Shown: in pieces, positions 54,164-63,826 of the stretch | Numbering within the stretch: the first letter of the stretch is position 1 | Layout: each line of letters opens with the position of its first letter | Assembly (NCBI GenBank): GCA_004558105.1 | Contig: SFEB01000004.1 | Location: 1-64,000, forward strand | Direction of reading: 5' to 3' | Source: Clostridiales bacterium | GTDB lineage: Bacteria; Bacillota; Clostridia; Christensenellales; CAG-314 | Length of the DNA: 64,000 nt | Notes under the pieces: model-generated | Seen by the model: the letters and a program-made list of their open reading frames with translations, nothing else | Database searches by the model: none | What the model was told of the DNA's origin: nothing | Position numbers and translations under genes: made by a program

Positions 54164-54920
54164 TACCCTCACCCCGTGCGCCGATTTAACCGCCCGTTCG
54201 GCAGAAAAAGCGGAATGGAACGAACGGGAAATAATAACGGCGTTTACCGAACGACAAATACCGTTGACAGAAGAAAAAGCCAAAAAACTTTGTGTTTTCG
54301 GCTCTTTTTTGCAGGAAAAGAACGCTGAGTTCAACCTTACCGCCATTACCGAAAAAAACGAAATAATCGTCAAGCATTTTATCGACAGCGCGTTGACGGC
54401 AAAATTTATACCGCTCTGCAGCAGGGTGTGCGACGTGGGGTGCGGCGCAGGTTTTCCGTCGGTGGTGTTAAAGATTTTACGTGAGGATTTAAAGGTGACG
54501 TGCGTAGATTCGGTGGGCAAAAAGGTCAATTTTGTGCGGGAACTGACGGAGAAAATCGGAGCGGAGTGCCGTACGTTGCATATAAGAGCGGAAGAACTTG
54601 CCGAGAAAGAACGCGAGAGTTTCGACGCGGTATGCGCCAGAGCGGTAGCGGCTTTGCCTACCCTTCTGGAGTATCTTGCGCCGCTGGTCAGGGTCGGAGG
54701 TAAGATAATCGCGCTGAAAGGAAAGGACGGAGAACAAGAAAAAGCCGATGCGGAATATGCGAGCGACGTTCTGGGACTTTGCGTCGCCGAAACGGCAAGT
54801 TTTTCGTTGGACGGAGACAGAAGAACGATAATCGTTTACGACAAAGTTTCGCCCACGCCGTTAAAGTACCCCAGAGGTCAGAACGCGCCGAGAAAGAATC
54901 CGATTGTTAAAAAAAAGTAA
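54156..54920 (+). CDS. rsmG: 16S rRNA (guanine(527)-N7)-methyltransferase
   Basis: A 254-residue methyltransferase. EFNLTAI, the SAM-binding VCDVGCGAGFPSVVLKI and CARAVAALPTLLEYLAPL are typical RsmG segments. The N-terminus is slightly longer than usual and the C-terminus ends in a basic PRKNPIVKKK tail. It overlaps the mnmG end. Confidence 0.95.
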   Translation: MNDTLTPCADLTARSAEKAEWNEREIITAFTERQIPLTEEKAKKLCVFGSFLQEKNAEFNLTAITEKNEIIVKHFIDSALTAKFIPLCSRVCDVGCGAGFPSVVLKILREDLKVTCVDSVGKKVNFVRELTEKIGAECRTLHIRAEELAEKERESFDAVCARAVAALPTLLEYLAPLVRVGGKIIALKGKDGEQEKADAEYASDVLGLCVAETASFSLDGDRRTIIVYDKVSPTPLKYPRGQNAPRKNPIVKKK

Positions 54921-54946
54921 AACCGTTGATTTTTTTTCGATAAAGG

Positions 54947-54975
54947 TTGCTTGTATCGTAAAATTGTGGTACAAT
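54947..54975 (+). promoter_or_regulatory. Promoter of parA-parB
   Basis: TTGCTT (54947-54952), 17 bases, TACAAT (54970-54975). Confidence 0.7.
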
Positions 54976-55061
54976 TGCCTCGTATAGGTAAAAAAGGCAA
55001 TTTTTGTCGAAGAAAAGAAAAAAGAGTCTGAGGAATATCCTAAAGAGAAAAGGTAAAGATT

Positions 55062-55832
55062 ATGTCAAAGATTATTGCCATCAGCAACCAGAAAGGCGGA
55101 GTAGGCAAAACCACAACCGCCATCAATATGTCGGCTTGTATTGCCGCAACGGGGAGAAAGGTTCTGCTTGTAGACCTCGATCCGCAAGGTAACGCCACCA
55201 CGGGTATCGGCATTGACAAGAGTAAGTTGGAAAAAAACATTTACGACGTTTTGCTATTGAACGAACCCGTTGCAAACGTCGTTTTGCCCACGCAGGTAGA
55301 AAATCTCGACGTTCTTCCCTGTAACAAAGATCTCGTCGGAGCGGAAATTCCGATGAGCGGCTTTGCAAAGAGAGAATTCGTGTTGAAAACGGCGCTCGAA
55401 AGCGTAGCAGACAGGTACGATTACGTCTTTATCGACTGTCCGCCGTCTCTGGGTTTGCTGACGCTCAACGCATTGACGGCATGCGACGGGGTTATTATTC
55501 CCATTCAAAGCGAATTTTTCGCATTGGAAGGTCTCAGCCAGCTTATTTACACGATTCGCCTGGTTACCAAGCACACCAACCCCGACCTGAAGGTCAAGGG
55601 GGTAGTGATGACTATGTACGACAGCCGCAGCATTTTAACGAGACAGGTTACGGCGGAAATTCAGAAGTATTTCGGTACGGCAGTATACAGCGTACCCGTC
55701 CCCCGCAACATCAAGGTGACGGAAGCGCCAAGTTTCGGCGTGCCGGTATCGGTCCATGCGCCTCGCAGCAGCGGCGCCGTAGCGTATCAGAGAATAACGA
55801 AACAGTTTTTAGCAAGAGAGGAGGGTAATTAA
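55062..55832 (+). CDS. parA: Chromosome-partitioning ATPase ParA (Soj)
   Basis: A 256-residue P-loop ATPase. The deviant Walker A QKGGVGKTTTAIN is at residues 10-22 and DLDPQGNATTG is the A' motif; DCPPSLGLLT follows. It is short, with no N-terminal DNA-binding region, as in chromosomal Soj. It works with ParB on the parS sites at 41-42.5 kb and in Bacillus also controls DnaA. Overlaps parB by one base (TAATG). Confidence 0.95.
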   Translation: MSKIIAISNQKGGVGKTTTAINMSACIAATGRKVLLVDLDPQGNATTGIGIDKSKLEKNIYDVLLLNEPVANVVLPTQVENLDVLPCNKDLVGAEIPMSGFAKREFVLKTALESVADRYDYVFIDCPPSLGLLTLNALTACDGVIIPIQSEFFALEGLSQLIYTIRLVTKHTNPDLKVKGVVMTMYDSRSILTRQVTAEIQKYFGTAVYSVPVPRNIKVTEAPSFGVPVSVHAPRSSGAVAYQRITKQFLAREEGN

Positions 55833-56875
55833 TGGCAGCGCAAAGAAAAGGTCTTGGCAGAGGTTTGTCTGCTTTACTGGGTATGAACGACATGGGCGAC
55901 GACGTTTTGTCCACACCCGTAGCCCCCGGTTTGAATACGGAACCGCAACAGGAACAACCGCGTGAAGAATTTGTCGATGTCGGCTTGACGACGGAAGACG
56001 TTACGGGCGTTGCGGATATGGATTTTGCCCCGGCGGAACCGACGGAAGAGGAACAACCGCAGGAAAAAATAGTGGCGGTCAATATTGCCGTTTCGGATAT
56101 CGACCCCAACTACGAGCAACCGCGTAAAAACTTTGACGAAGCCGCTCTCAACGAGTTGGCGGAAAGCATTCGTCAGCACGGAGTTATCCAACCCATCGTA
56201 GTAGTGCGCATGGGTATGCGCTTTATGATTATTTCGGGCGAAAGACGTTGGCGCGCAAGCAAACTTGCCAACAAGACGACCATCCCCGCAATAATCAAAG
56301 ACTATACTCCGCAACAAATCAAAGAAATCGCCATCATCGAAAACTTGCAGAGAGAAGACCTCAACCCCGTGGAAGCGGCGCGAGCAATCAAGCAGTTGAT
56401 GGAAGAATTCAATATGACGCAGGAAATGGCGGCAGATCGTATCGGCAAGAGCCGCAGCGCAATCGCCAATACACTCCGTTTGCTGACCTTGGACGAAAAG
56501 GTGCTGGATCTTATCGCCAAAGGCGAACTGTCTGCGGGACACGGCAGGGCTCTGGTTGTGATAGAAAACAAAAACGATCAGGTTGCCATCGCCCAAAAAG
56601 CTCGCGACAGCCAGATGAGCGTAAGAGAACTTGAAAAGAAGGTCAAGGATTATCTCAACCCCAAAAATGACGAGAAAGAACTCGCCCGCAAGAAGGAGGT
56701 TTGTCTCGAACTTAAAGACCTCGTAGTAAACATGCAAAGAGCGTTTGCCACCAAAGTCACGGCGGTCGGCAATAATAAAAAAGGTCGTATCTGTATAGAT
56801 TATTTTTCCAGCGACGACCTCGACCGCATCTGTACTATGATAAGAGACTGGCAAGACAATCTGCCCACGGCGTAA
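55832..56875 (+). CDS. parB: Chromosome-partitioning protein ParB (Spo0J)
   Basis: A 347-residue parS-binding CTPase. The N-terminal AQRKGLGRGLSALLG is the ParA-contacting tail. After an acidic linker (about residues 30-75) comes the ParB fold with the CTP motif GERRWRAS, then the DNA-binding helix-turn-helix MTQEMAADRIGKSRSAIANTLRLL, and a C-terminal dimer domain. The acidic linker is longer than in Bacillus. It should bind the seven parS sites about 13-15 kb away. Confidence 0.95.
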   Translation: MAAQRKGLGRGLSALLGMNDMGDDVLSTPVAPGLNTEPQQEQPREEFVDVGLTTEDVTGVADMDFAPAEPTEEEQPQEKIVAVNIAVSDIDPNYEQPRKNFDEAALNELAESIRQHGVIQPIVVVRMGMRFMIISGERRWRASKLANKTTIPAIIKDYTPQQIKEIAIIENLQREDLNPVEAARAIKQLMEEFNMTQEMAADRIGKSRSAIANTLRLLTLDEKVLDLIAKGELSAGHGRALVVIENKNDQVAIAQKARDSQMSVRELEKKVKDYLNPKNDEKELARKKEVCLELKDLVVNMQRAFATKVTAVGNNKKGRICIDYFSSDDLDRICTMIRDWQDNLPTA

Positions 56876-56932
56876 ACGGCAATTGGTCGAAAAAAGAAAA
56901 TAATAAAAATAAAACGATAAAAAGGCAAAAAA

Positions 56933-58507
56933 ATGAAAAAACAGGATAAAAAATTTTATATCACCACGCCGCTATATTACAGTAGCGGCAAACTTCATTT
57001 AGGACACTGTTATACCACCGTGGTGTGCGACAGTCTGGCGCGCTTTAAGCGCAAAGACGGATACGACGTATTTTTCCTGACGGGTACGGACGAACATGGT
57101 CAGAACATTGCCAAACGCGCGGAAGAAAAGGGTATTACGCCTAAAGAATTCGTAGACAATCTCTATCGCGACATTACCGATTTGTGGTCGTTGATGAAAA
57201 TAACTTACGACAAGTTTATCCGCACTACCGACGAATATCACGAAGAAACGGTTAAAAAAATATTTACCAAGCTTTACGAGCAAGGCGATATTTACAAAGC
57301 CGAGTACGAAGGTTGGTACTGTTCGCCGTGCGAGTCCTTCTGGGCGGAGAGCCAGTTGGAAGACGGCAAATGTCCCGACTGTCACAGAGAAGTATCGCGC
57401 GCGAAAGAAGAGAGTTATTTTTTCCGTCTTTCCAAGTATGGCGACAAGTTATTGAAACTTTACGAAAAAAATCCGGAATTTCTGCAACCCAAATCTCGCG
57501 TCAACGAGATGGTCAACAACTTTATCAAACCCGGTTTGCAGGATCTGGCGGTCAGCCGCACCAGCGTAAGTTGGGGCGTACCCGTGCCCTTCGATAACAA
57601 GCACAGCATCTACGTATGGATAGACGCGCTTGCCAATTATCTGACTGCGCTCGGGTACATGAGCGACGACGAAGAGTTGTTTAAAAAGTACTGGCCTGCT
57701 GACGTCCACATGATGGCGAAAGAAATCGTCCGCTTCCACAGCATTATCTGGCCGAGCCTGCTGATGGCGTTGGATTTACCGTTGCCCAAGCACGTTTACG
57801 GTCACGGTTGGTTGTTGTTCGGCGGAGACAAGATGAGTAAAAGCAAGGGTAACGTGGTTGACCCGTATTTCCTTGTCGGCAGATACGGACTCGACGCAAT
57901 ACGGTATTACCTGCTCAGAGAAGTTCCGTTCGGCAACGACGGCGTTTTCTCGATAAAATCTCTTCTCGGTCGCTACAACGACGACCTTTGCAACAGTCTC
58001 GGCAATCTCGTCAGTCGTACCATTGCGATGATAGAAAAGAATTTCGACGGAAAAGTCCCCGCGAAGGGAAACTTTAAAGACAGCCTTGACAAAGAACTCA
58101 AAGACATGTCCGAATGCCTTATCGGTAAGGTCCGCGAGGCGGTGGACGGGTTTAACGTACCGCAAGCCCTGACGGAAATTATGGCGTTGGTGTACCGCGC
58201 CAACAAGTACATTGACGAAACCACGCCCTGGACGCTCGCAAAGGATCTCGAACAAAAAGGGAGACTGGGTGAAGTTTTGTACAACCTGGCGGAAGTTCTG
58301 CGTTTCGTCGCGGTTGCGCTTTCTCCCTTCCTGCCCGATACGGCGCAAAGCATTTTCGATAAACTCGGTTTGGGAAAAGTGCCCGACGACTTTGACAGCC
58401 TCGCGCGTTTCGGCGGACTGGAAGAAGGTACGCCCGTCACCAAGGGTAAAAACCTCTTCGACCGTATCAATATCGACGAAGAACTGAAAAAACTTGAAGA
58501 AGAGTAA
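56933..58507 (+). CDS. metG: Methionyl-tRNA synthetase
   Basis: A 524-residue class I synthetase. YYSSGKLHLGHCYTT carries the HIGH motif, KMSKSKGNVVDP the KMSKS loop, and CSPCE...CPDCH the zinc knuckle. It lacks the C-terminal tRNA-binding domain found in many Bacillota enzymes. Confidence 0.96.
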   Translation: MKKQDKKFYITTPLYYSSGKLHLGHCYTTVVCDSLARFKRKDGYDVFFLTGTDEHGQNIAKRAEEKGITPKEFVDNLYRDITDLWSLMKITYDKFIRTTDEYHEETVKKIFTKLYEQGDIYKAEYEGWYCSPCESFWAESQLEDGKCPDCHREVSRAKEESYFFRLSKYGDKLLKLYEKNPEFLQPKSRVNEMVNNFIKPGLQDLAVSRTSVSWGVPVPFDNKHSIYVWIDALANYLTALGYMSDDEELFKKYWPADVHMMAKEIVRFHSIIWPSLLMALDLPLPKHVYGHGWLLFGGDKMSKSKGNVVDPYFLVGRYGLDAIRYYLLREVPFGNDGVFSIKSLLGRYNDDLCNSLGNLVSRTIAMIEKNFDGKVPAKGNFKDSLDKELKDMSECLIGKVREAVDGFNVPQALTEIMALVYRANKYIDETTPWTLAKDLEQKGRLGEVLYNLAEVLRFVAVALSPFLPDTAQSIFDKLGLGKVPDDFDSLARFGGLEEGTPVTKGKNLFDRINIDEELKKLEEE

Positions 58508-58558
58508 AACACGGTAAAGAAAACCGATAAAAAACAAAAAAACAAACACGGAAACGAT

Positions 58559-60004
58559 ATGGAAAAAGAAAACAAACAAATCCGCACGAGATTCGCGCCG
58601 AGTCCCACGGGATACCTTCACATCGGCGGATTGAGAACGGCGCTTTACAGTTATCTATACGCCAAAAAAACGGGCGGCAAGTTTATTCTCAGGATAGAAG
58701 ACACGGACAGGGAACGGTTGGTTGAAGACAGCGTCCAAAAGATTATGGACACGCTCAAAGACGCCGGGCTCACGTACGACGAAGGTCCGGACGTCGGAGG
58801 CGACTACGGTCCGTATATTCAAAGCGAGAGAAAGAACGAATACCTCAAATACGCCCGTATACTTGTAGAAAAAGGCGCGGCGTATTATTGCTTTTGTTCC
58901 AAGGAGAGGCTGGACAGTCTTCCCGACGTCAACGGCGCGCGTCATTACGACAAACATTGCCTGCATTTATCCAAAGAAGAGGTTGAAAGACGCATAGCCG
59001 ACGGCGAACCGTGGGTTATCAGACAGAATATGCCGACCGAAGGCGTTTCGTCCTACACGGACGCCGTTTACGGTGAGATTGCCGTCAAAAACGAAGAACT
59101 GGAAGATAATATTCTCATCAAATCGGACGGCATGCCGACCTACAACTTTGCCAACGTCATCGACGACCACCTGATGGGTATCAACTGCGTTATGCGCGGC
59201 ACGGAGTATCTGACCAGCACGCCCAAGTACAATCTTTTGTACGACGCGTTCGGGTGGGAACGTCCCATGTACGTTCACATGCCTCCCATCATGCGAGACG
59301 CTCAACACAAACTCAGCAAGCGCGACGGAGCGGCGAGTTACGAAGACCTTATAGAAAAGGGTTATCTTAAAGAAGCGATTATCAACTACATCGCTTTGCT
59401 GGGCTGGTCTCCCAAAAACAATATGGAAAAAATGACCTTCGAGCAACTTCAGGAGTTGTTCAGTCTGGAGGGAATAAACAAATCCCCCGCTATTTTCGAC
59501 GAGACGAAATTAAAATGGCTTAACGGTTTGTATATAAAGGAACTGCCGTTTGAAAAGTTCGTTGAAATGGCGACGCCGTATTTTGAAAAGAGCAAGGCGG
59601 CGGGTAAGTACGACTACGCAAAACTTGCAAAACTTTTGCAGGGCAGAGTAGAGGCGTTGACCGAAATTCCGGAAAAAATAAACTTTCTGGAAGAATTCGG
59701 CGCATTTGACCGGAATCTTTACGTCAATCAAAAGCAAAAGAGCGATATCGCGTCGGCGCAGGAAGTTCTGCCCAAGGTCAGAGAAACGTTGGCAGGCGTA
59801 GAGAATTGGGAAAACTCGGTGCTGTATCAGACGCTGGTAGAACTGGCAGGCAAGCTCGGCAAGAAGAACGCGACGGTGCTTTGGCCCACCCGTGTGGCGA
59901 TAAGCGGCAAGGAAAGCACTCCCGGCGGCGCGACGGAATTGGCGGAATTGCTCGGCAAGGAAGAGACTTTACGTCGTCTGGATTTTTCCATTAAACTTTT
60001 TTAG
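58559..60004 (+). CDS. gltX: Glutamyl-tRNA synthetase
   Basis: A 481-residue class I synthetase. RFAPSPTGYLHIGGLRTAL holds the HIGH motif and KLSKRDGA the KMSKS motif. CFCSKERLD is at about residue 120, and the C-terminal anticodon-binding domain is complete. It may also charge tRNA-Gln if GatCAB is present elsewhere. It follows metG by 51 bases. Confidence 0.96.
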   Translation: MEKENKQIRTRFAPSPTGYLHIGGLRTALYSYLYAKKTGGKFILRIEDTDRERLVEDSVQKIMDTLKDAGLTYDEGPDVGGDYGPYIQSERKNEYLKYARILVEKGAAYYCFCSKERLDSLPDVNGARHYDKHCLHLSKEEVERRIADGEPWVIRQNMPTEGVSSYTDAVYGEIAVKNEELEDNILIKSDGMPTYNFANVIDDHLMGINCVMRGTEYLTSTPKYNLLYDAFGWERPMYVHMPPIMRDAQHKLSKRDGAASYEDLIEKGYLKEAIINYIALLGWSPKNNMEKMTFEQLQELFSLEGINKSPAIFDETKLKWLNGLYIKELPFEKFVEMATPYFEKSKAAGKYDYAKLAKLLQGRVEALTEIPEKINFLEEFGAFDRNLYVNQKQKSDIASAQEVLPKVRETLAGVENWENSVLYQTLVELAGKLGKKNATVLWPTRVAISGKESTPGGATELAELLGKEETLRRLDFSIKLF

Positions 60005-60010
60005 GTAAAA

Positions 60011-60057
60011 AATAACGCTGTTTTTCAGTAAAAAATCGCTGAAAAACGGCGTTTTTT
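60011..60057 (+). terminator. Terminator of gltX
   Basis: AACGCTGTTTTTCAG and CTGAAAAACGGCGTT form a long stem followed by TTTTTT. Confidence 0.8.
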
Positions 60058-60084
60058 ATATACTTTTTCCGATAATAAAAAAAG

Positions 60085-60113
60085 TTGCCAAAAAGAGACA
60101 AAAGGGGTATAAT
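60085..60113 (+). promoter_or_regulatory. Promoter of the potassium uptake genes, predicting a leaderless mRNA
   Basis: TTGCCA (60085-60090), 17 bases, TATAAT (60108-60113). The start codon begins 7 bases after the -10 box. A GGGG inside the promoter is 12 bases from the ATG. Confidence 0.75.
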
Positions 60114-60119
60114 ATACCT

Positions 60120-61472
60120 ATGTTGAACTATAAGAAAAACAAAAAACGGATTTTAACGTTGCCGCAAACGGTTGCGTTGGGATTCGTTGCTATAATACTC
60201 GCAGGCGCAGGGCTGTTGTGTCTGCCTTTTGCAACCAAGGGGGACGGGAGCTTGTCTTTTATCGACGCTCTTTTTACCTCGACGTCGGCAACATGCGTGA
60301 CGGGGTTGGTGGTGGCGAGCACTTACGACACCTTTACCGTTTTCGGACAGGTGGTGATAACGATGCTTATACAAGTGGGCGGACTGGGGTTTATGACCTT
60401 GTCAAGCGCCGTTTACCTGTTGATTGGTAAGCGTATAGGACTTCGTACGCAACTGGAACTTCAACGCGATTTCGACGAGGACGGCGGCAGACGGGGGTTT
60501 GTTCGCCTTATCAGGAAGATCATGCTGATATCGCTCGTTTGCGAGTCTGTCGGCGCGTTGATACTGACGGTAGCGTTTAAGGCGCACGGGTACGGATTTT
60601 TAAAGGCACTCGGCGTGGGTGTGTTTACGTCCATATCGGCGTTTTGCAACGCGGGTTTCGATCTCACTCCGAGTGGCGGCTCGTTGGCGGAGTTCGGCGG
60701 TAACGGGGTGGTACTGATTACCGTGATGTTGCTTATCGTCATAGGCGGCATAGGCTTTTTGGTGGTAGGAGACGTTTTTGATAAAGGGCGTTGGGCAAGG
60801 CTGAAAATGCATACCCGTATAGTCCTTATCGCAACCCCCGTTCTTATCGTGACGGGTGCGTGCGTGTTCTGTTTTGCAGAGTGGAACGGCGTGTTGGCGG
60901 ACATGACGGCAGGCGAAAAAATTCTTAACGCCTTTTTCAGTTCGGTGACTTTACGTACGGCGGGATTTTCCACCGTCGATTTCGGAAAACTTTCTTCGCC
61001 GTCCTACGTTTTGTCGGTGGTGTTTATGTTTATCGGCGCAAGCCCGGCAAGTACGGGCGGCGGTATCAAAACGACGACTTTCGTGGTACTGCTTCTCGCC
61101 GCCGTTGCTACCGTCCGACAGAAAGACGAAGTGGTGGTTTCACGCAGAGAAATAACCAAAAACACCATTCGCCGCGCCGCCTCGACTTTGTTTATCGGGT
61201 TGCTTTGGGTAGTCGTTTCGTTTTTCGTCCTTTGTTGTATCGAACAAGGCAGGTTTTCTACCCAACAACTTTTGTTTGAAGAAGTTTCCGCTTTCGCAAC
61301 CGTCGGTTTGTCAACCGGCATCACGGGTGCGTTGAGCGTTGCAAGCAAGGTGATTATTATTCTGTCGATGTACGTGGGCAGAATAGGAATGTTGACTTTT
61401 TGCATGTGTTTTGCCGCGCCGCCGTCGGAGTTGGCAAAAATCAAATACAAACAAGCGCAAATCAGCGTTTAG
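60120..61472 (+). CDS. TrkH/KtrB family potassium uptake channel subunit
   Basis: A 450-residue membrane protein with four repeated pore units. Selectivity loops are recognisable: TSTSATCVTGLV, SAFCNAGFDL, VTLRTAGFSTVDF and SAFATVGLSTGIT, each with the central Gly. The length fits KtrB/KtrD rather than the longer TrkH. Together with the TrkA-like gene after it, it forms a Na- or K-driven potassium importer. It lacks a normal ribosome binding site. Confidence 0.92.
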   Translation: MLNYKKNKKRILTLPQTVALGFVAIILAGAGLLCLPFATKGDGSLSFIDALFTSTSATCVTGLVVASTYDTFTVFGQVVITMLIQVGGLGFMTLSSAVYLLIGKRIGLRTQLELQRDFDEDGGRRGFVRLIRKIMLISLVCESVGALILTVAFKAHGYGFLKALGVGVFTSISAFCNAGFDLTPSGGSLAEFGGNGVVLITVMLLIVIGGIGFLVVGDVFDKGRWARLKMHTRIVLIATPVLIVTGACVFCFAEWNGVLADMTAGEKILNAFFSSVTLRTAGFSTVDFGKLSSPSYVLSVVFMFIGASPASTGGGIKTTTFVVLLLAAVATVRQKDEVVVSRREITKNTIRRAASTLFIGLLWVVVSFFVLCCIEQGRFSTQQLLFEEVSAFATVGLSTGITGALSVASKVIIILSMYVGRIGMLTFCMCFAAPPSELAKIKYKQAQISV

Positions 61473-61484
61473 CGAGGTGATAGT

Positions 61485-62150
61485 ATGAACAGAAGATTTA
61501 AAAATAAAACCAAACAACAGGTCGCCGTTATCGGTCTCGGACGTTTCGGCACCGAGATGACCAGATATCTTTATTCCAACGGTTGCGACGTGATGGCTGT
61601 CGATATTGCGGAGGAACGCACCCTCGCCGTTGCCGATTACGCCGTGCATACGTTGGTAGCAGACGCGTCGGACGAATCGACGTTGAAGCGCATGGGGATA
61701 GAATCGTTCGACACCGTGGTTATCGCTATCGGCGAAATGCAACCTAGTATCGTGTGTGCTCTCAACTGTCTCGAAATGAAGGTAAATAAAATTATTGCCA
61801 AGGCGAGCGACGAAAAACACGCGAAAATTCTTGAAAAAATAGGAATAAAGAATATCGTTATTCCCGAAGCGGACAGCGCGATAAAGACAGCCGTCGGTAT
61901 TCTCAACCCCAACGTGGGCGATATAATGGAACTTGCCGTCGGTTACGACGTCGCCGTTATCAACACTCCGCATGAGTGGAAAGGAAAGACCATTAAGGAA
62001 TTGGATCTTCGCAATATTCACGGCGTCAATATTCTTACCGTTATACGCGACGGACAGATAATCAGTCCTCTTGCCGACACACTGGTCAAAGAGGACGACA
62101 AATTTATCATCGGCGGTCTTGCCGAAGACGTCAAAAAGTTTATTTATTGA
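61485..62150 (+). CDS. TrkA/KtrA family potassium uptake regulatory subunit
   Basis: A 221-residue cytoplasmic ring subunit. The RCK-N domain starts with VIGLGRFGTEM, and the RCK-C domain follows from about residue 140. It binds ATP or NADH and, in many Firmicutes, cyclic di-AMP at the C-terminal domain. The ATG follows GCGAGGTGAT, 12 bases after the channel gene stop. Confidence 0.92.
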   Translation: MNRRFKNKTKQQVAVIGLGRFGTEMTRYLYSNGCDVMAVDIAEERTLAVADYAVHTLVADASDESTLKRMGIESFDTVVIAIGEMQPSIVCALNCLEMKVNKIIAKASDEKHAKILEKIGIKNIVIPEADSAIKTAVGILNPNVGDIMELAVGYDVAVINTPHEWKGKTIKELDLRNIHGVNILTVIRDGQIISPLADTLVKEDDKFIIGGLAEDVKKFIY

Positions 62151-62210
62151 CGGATAAAACCGAAAAAAGAAAAATAAAAAAAGCAATAAGTTTTTTAACC
62201 TTTAACAAAC

Positions 62211-62251
62211 AAACAGCCGCATGAGACAAATTCTCACACGGCTGTTTTTTT
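62211..62251 (+). terminator. Terminator of the potassium uptake operon
   Basis: AAACAGCCG and CGGCTGTTT form the outer stem with ATGAGA/TCTCAC inside, followed by a T-run. Confidence 0.85.
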
Positions 62252-62304
62252 GTTTTACTAAACGCGTAAAAGGACGGAAACGGGAATGGCAATCGGTAAA
62301 ATCG

Positions 62305-63522
62305 TTATTCCGTCATTATCTTTATTATTTCTTTATCCGTTTCTTTCATGCCCTGTCTGGCGAGTCTTCCGACGTTGGCTATCGTATTGTCCACGCCTTT
62401 GGTGACGATTCCTTCGCCGCTGACGAATTCGTGTCCCGCAAGGTACATTTTGTAGCCGAGCAGTCCGGAATAAATTGCCGTGGCAATTTTGCCTGCGCAT
62501 GACGCTTTTGCTCCGTCACAGACAATTCCGCTGCTTATCGCAAGGGCGTTTACCGCGGTATGGGCTATGGCTTCGTATCTGCCGCCTTTGAGATAGGCTA
62601 TTCCGCATGCCGCGCCTACGCCTGCGCTTACCGCGCCGCAGTAGGCGGAAAGTTTGCCGATGCCCGTCTTTTGGTGAATGGTCATGAGATCGCTTACCGC
62701 AAGGGCGCGCAAGAGCAGGTCGTGGGTGCTGTTAAGTTCTTTGGCGTAGGTAATGACGGGTAAAGACGCCGTCATACCCTGGTTTCCGCTGCCCGACACT
62801 ATGACCACCGGCAATTCGCAACCGCTCATACGTGCGTCGCTGCCTGCCGCCGCCGAAGCGATAGCGCGACTTTCGACGTCGCCGTTTGCCGCCAAAATCC
62901 TGCCGATACCCACGCCCCAGTTGTTTTTAAGTCCCTCTTCGCTTATTACGGAGTTGAGGGTTATCTGGTTTTCCAACGCGGCTTTGACGGGTGTAAGGTC
63001 GGCGTTGTCCGCAAAGTCGATAATGTCTTTTACCGAAAGCAGAGAGTATTTTTCGTCAAAATCTTTGTCGGCTTGTTCTGCTTTTTTCAGCAGGTCTTTG
63101 TCGTTTTTGCGGATTAAAGTGATATTCGTATGCTGGTCTTCGATGACGACCTTGGCGGACTCGGAACCGTGTCGGACTGTTACGCCGATGTAAAAAATCT
63201 TGTCGGTGTCGGCAGGGACAACCTTGACTTTGCCGGACTTTGCAAATTCCGTTATCAAAGGCTTGTCCTGCGGACGGATATCGCAAAGAACCTGCAAAAG
63301 TTTATCGGGGTTGCCGAAGAGTATACCCGGCACCACGACGCTTTTTGTGTTTTTTATAATGTTTCCGCTGCCTTCGACCAGTACGGAATCTGGTAATGCG
63401 CCGAGAATCTGACGGGCTTTCGCGCCTGCGTAAGCAATGGCAATGGGTTCGGTACAGCCGAGCGCCGTCAAAAGTTCCTGATTGAGAATGTCGCAGTATG
63501 CGTCGTAAATCTTCTGTTCCAT
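62305..63522 (-). CDS. L-cysteine desulfidase family protein (YhaM/CyuA-like)
   Basis: A 405-residue protein. GCTEPIAIAYA (residues 22-32) and CDGAKASCAGKIATAI in the C-terminal half carry the conserved cysteines that hold a 4Fe-4S cluster in the L-serine dehydratase / cysteine desulfidase superfamily. It should remove sulfide from L-cysteine to give pyruvate, ammonia and H2S. The start ATG follows CGGGAG. It is convergent with the Ktr genes. Confidence 0.88.
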   Translation of the reverse strand: MEQKIYDAYCDILNQELLTALGCTEPIAIAYAGAKARQILGALPDSVLVEGSGNIIKNTKSVVVPGILFGNPDKLLQVLCDIRPQDKPLITEFAKSGKVKVVPADTDKIFYIGVTVRHGSESAKVVIEDQHTNITLIRKNDKDLLKKAEQADKDFDEKYSLLSVKDIIDFADNADLTPVKAALENQITLNSVISEEGLKNNWGVGIGRILAANGDVESRAIASAAAGSDARMSGCELPVVIVSGSGNQGMTASLPVITYAKELNSTHDLLLRALAVSDLMTIHQKTGIGKLSAYCGAVSAGVGAACGIAYLKGGRYEAIAHTAVNALAISSGIVCDGAKASCAGKIATAIYSGLLGYKMYLAGHEFVSGEGIVTKGVDNTIANVGRLARQGMKETDKEIIKIMTE

Positions 63523-63574
63523 GGTTTACTCCCGAGTTTTTTTAACGAAAATCACTTTTTATTTCCGTTTTTTT

Positions 63575-63603
63575 ATTATACCCTTTTTCTCTTTTTTCGT
63601 CAA
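63575..63603 (-). promoter_or_regulatory. Promoter of the cysteine desulfidase-type gene
   Basis: On the minus strand TTGACG (63603-63598), 17 bases, TATAAT (63580-63575). Confidence 0.75.
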
Positions 63604-63740
63604 TTATTTTAGGCTCGGTAGGTAAACAAGAGCAGGCAGGAGAGCCGACGGAGAGGTCGGAAAAGGAAAATTATATTAAAGTTTTCGACCAAAATGAACG
63701 AAATCAGGAAAAATGTACGGAATTATTTTAAAAAAAGGTC

Positions 63741-63769
63741 TTGTCAAAACCGTCTGAATGGTGTAGAAT
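63741..63769 (+). promoter_or_regulatory. Promoter of the V-type ATPase gene cluster
   Basis: TTGTCA (63741-63746), 17 bases, TAGAAT (63764-63769). Confidence 0.65.
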
Positions 63770-63826
63770 AAGTATACTGTTATCTTTTGCATTTTTTCGA
63801 TAACGGCAAGAAGGCAAGGTTTAAAA

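Noticed and set aside
55874..56854. 326-codon minus-strand frame opposite parB
   Set aside because: Antisense shadow of parB without any family signature.
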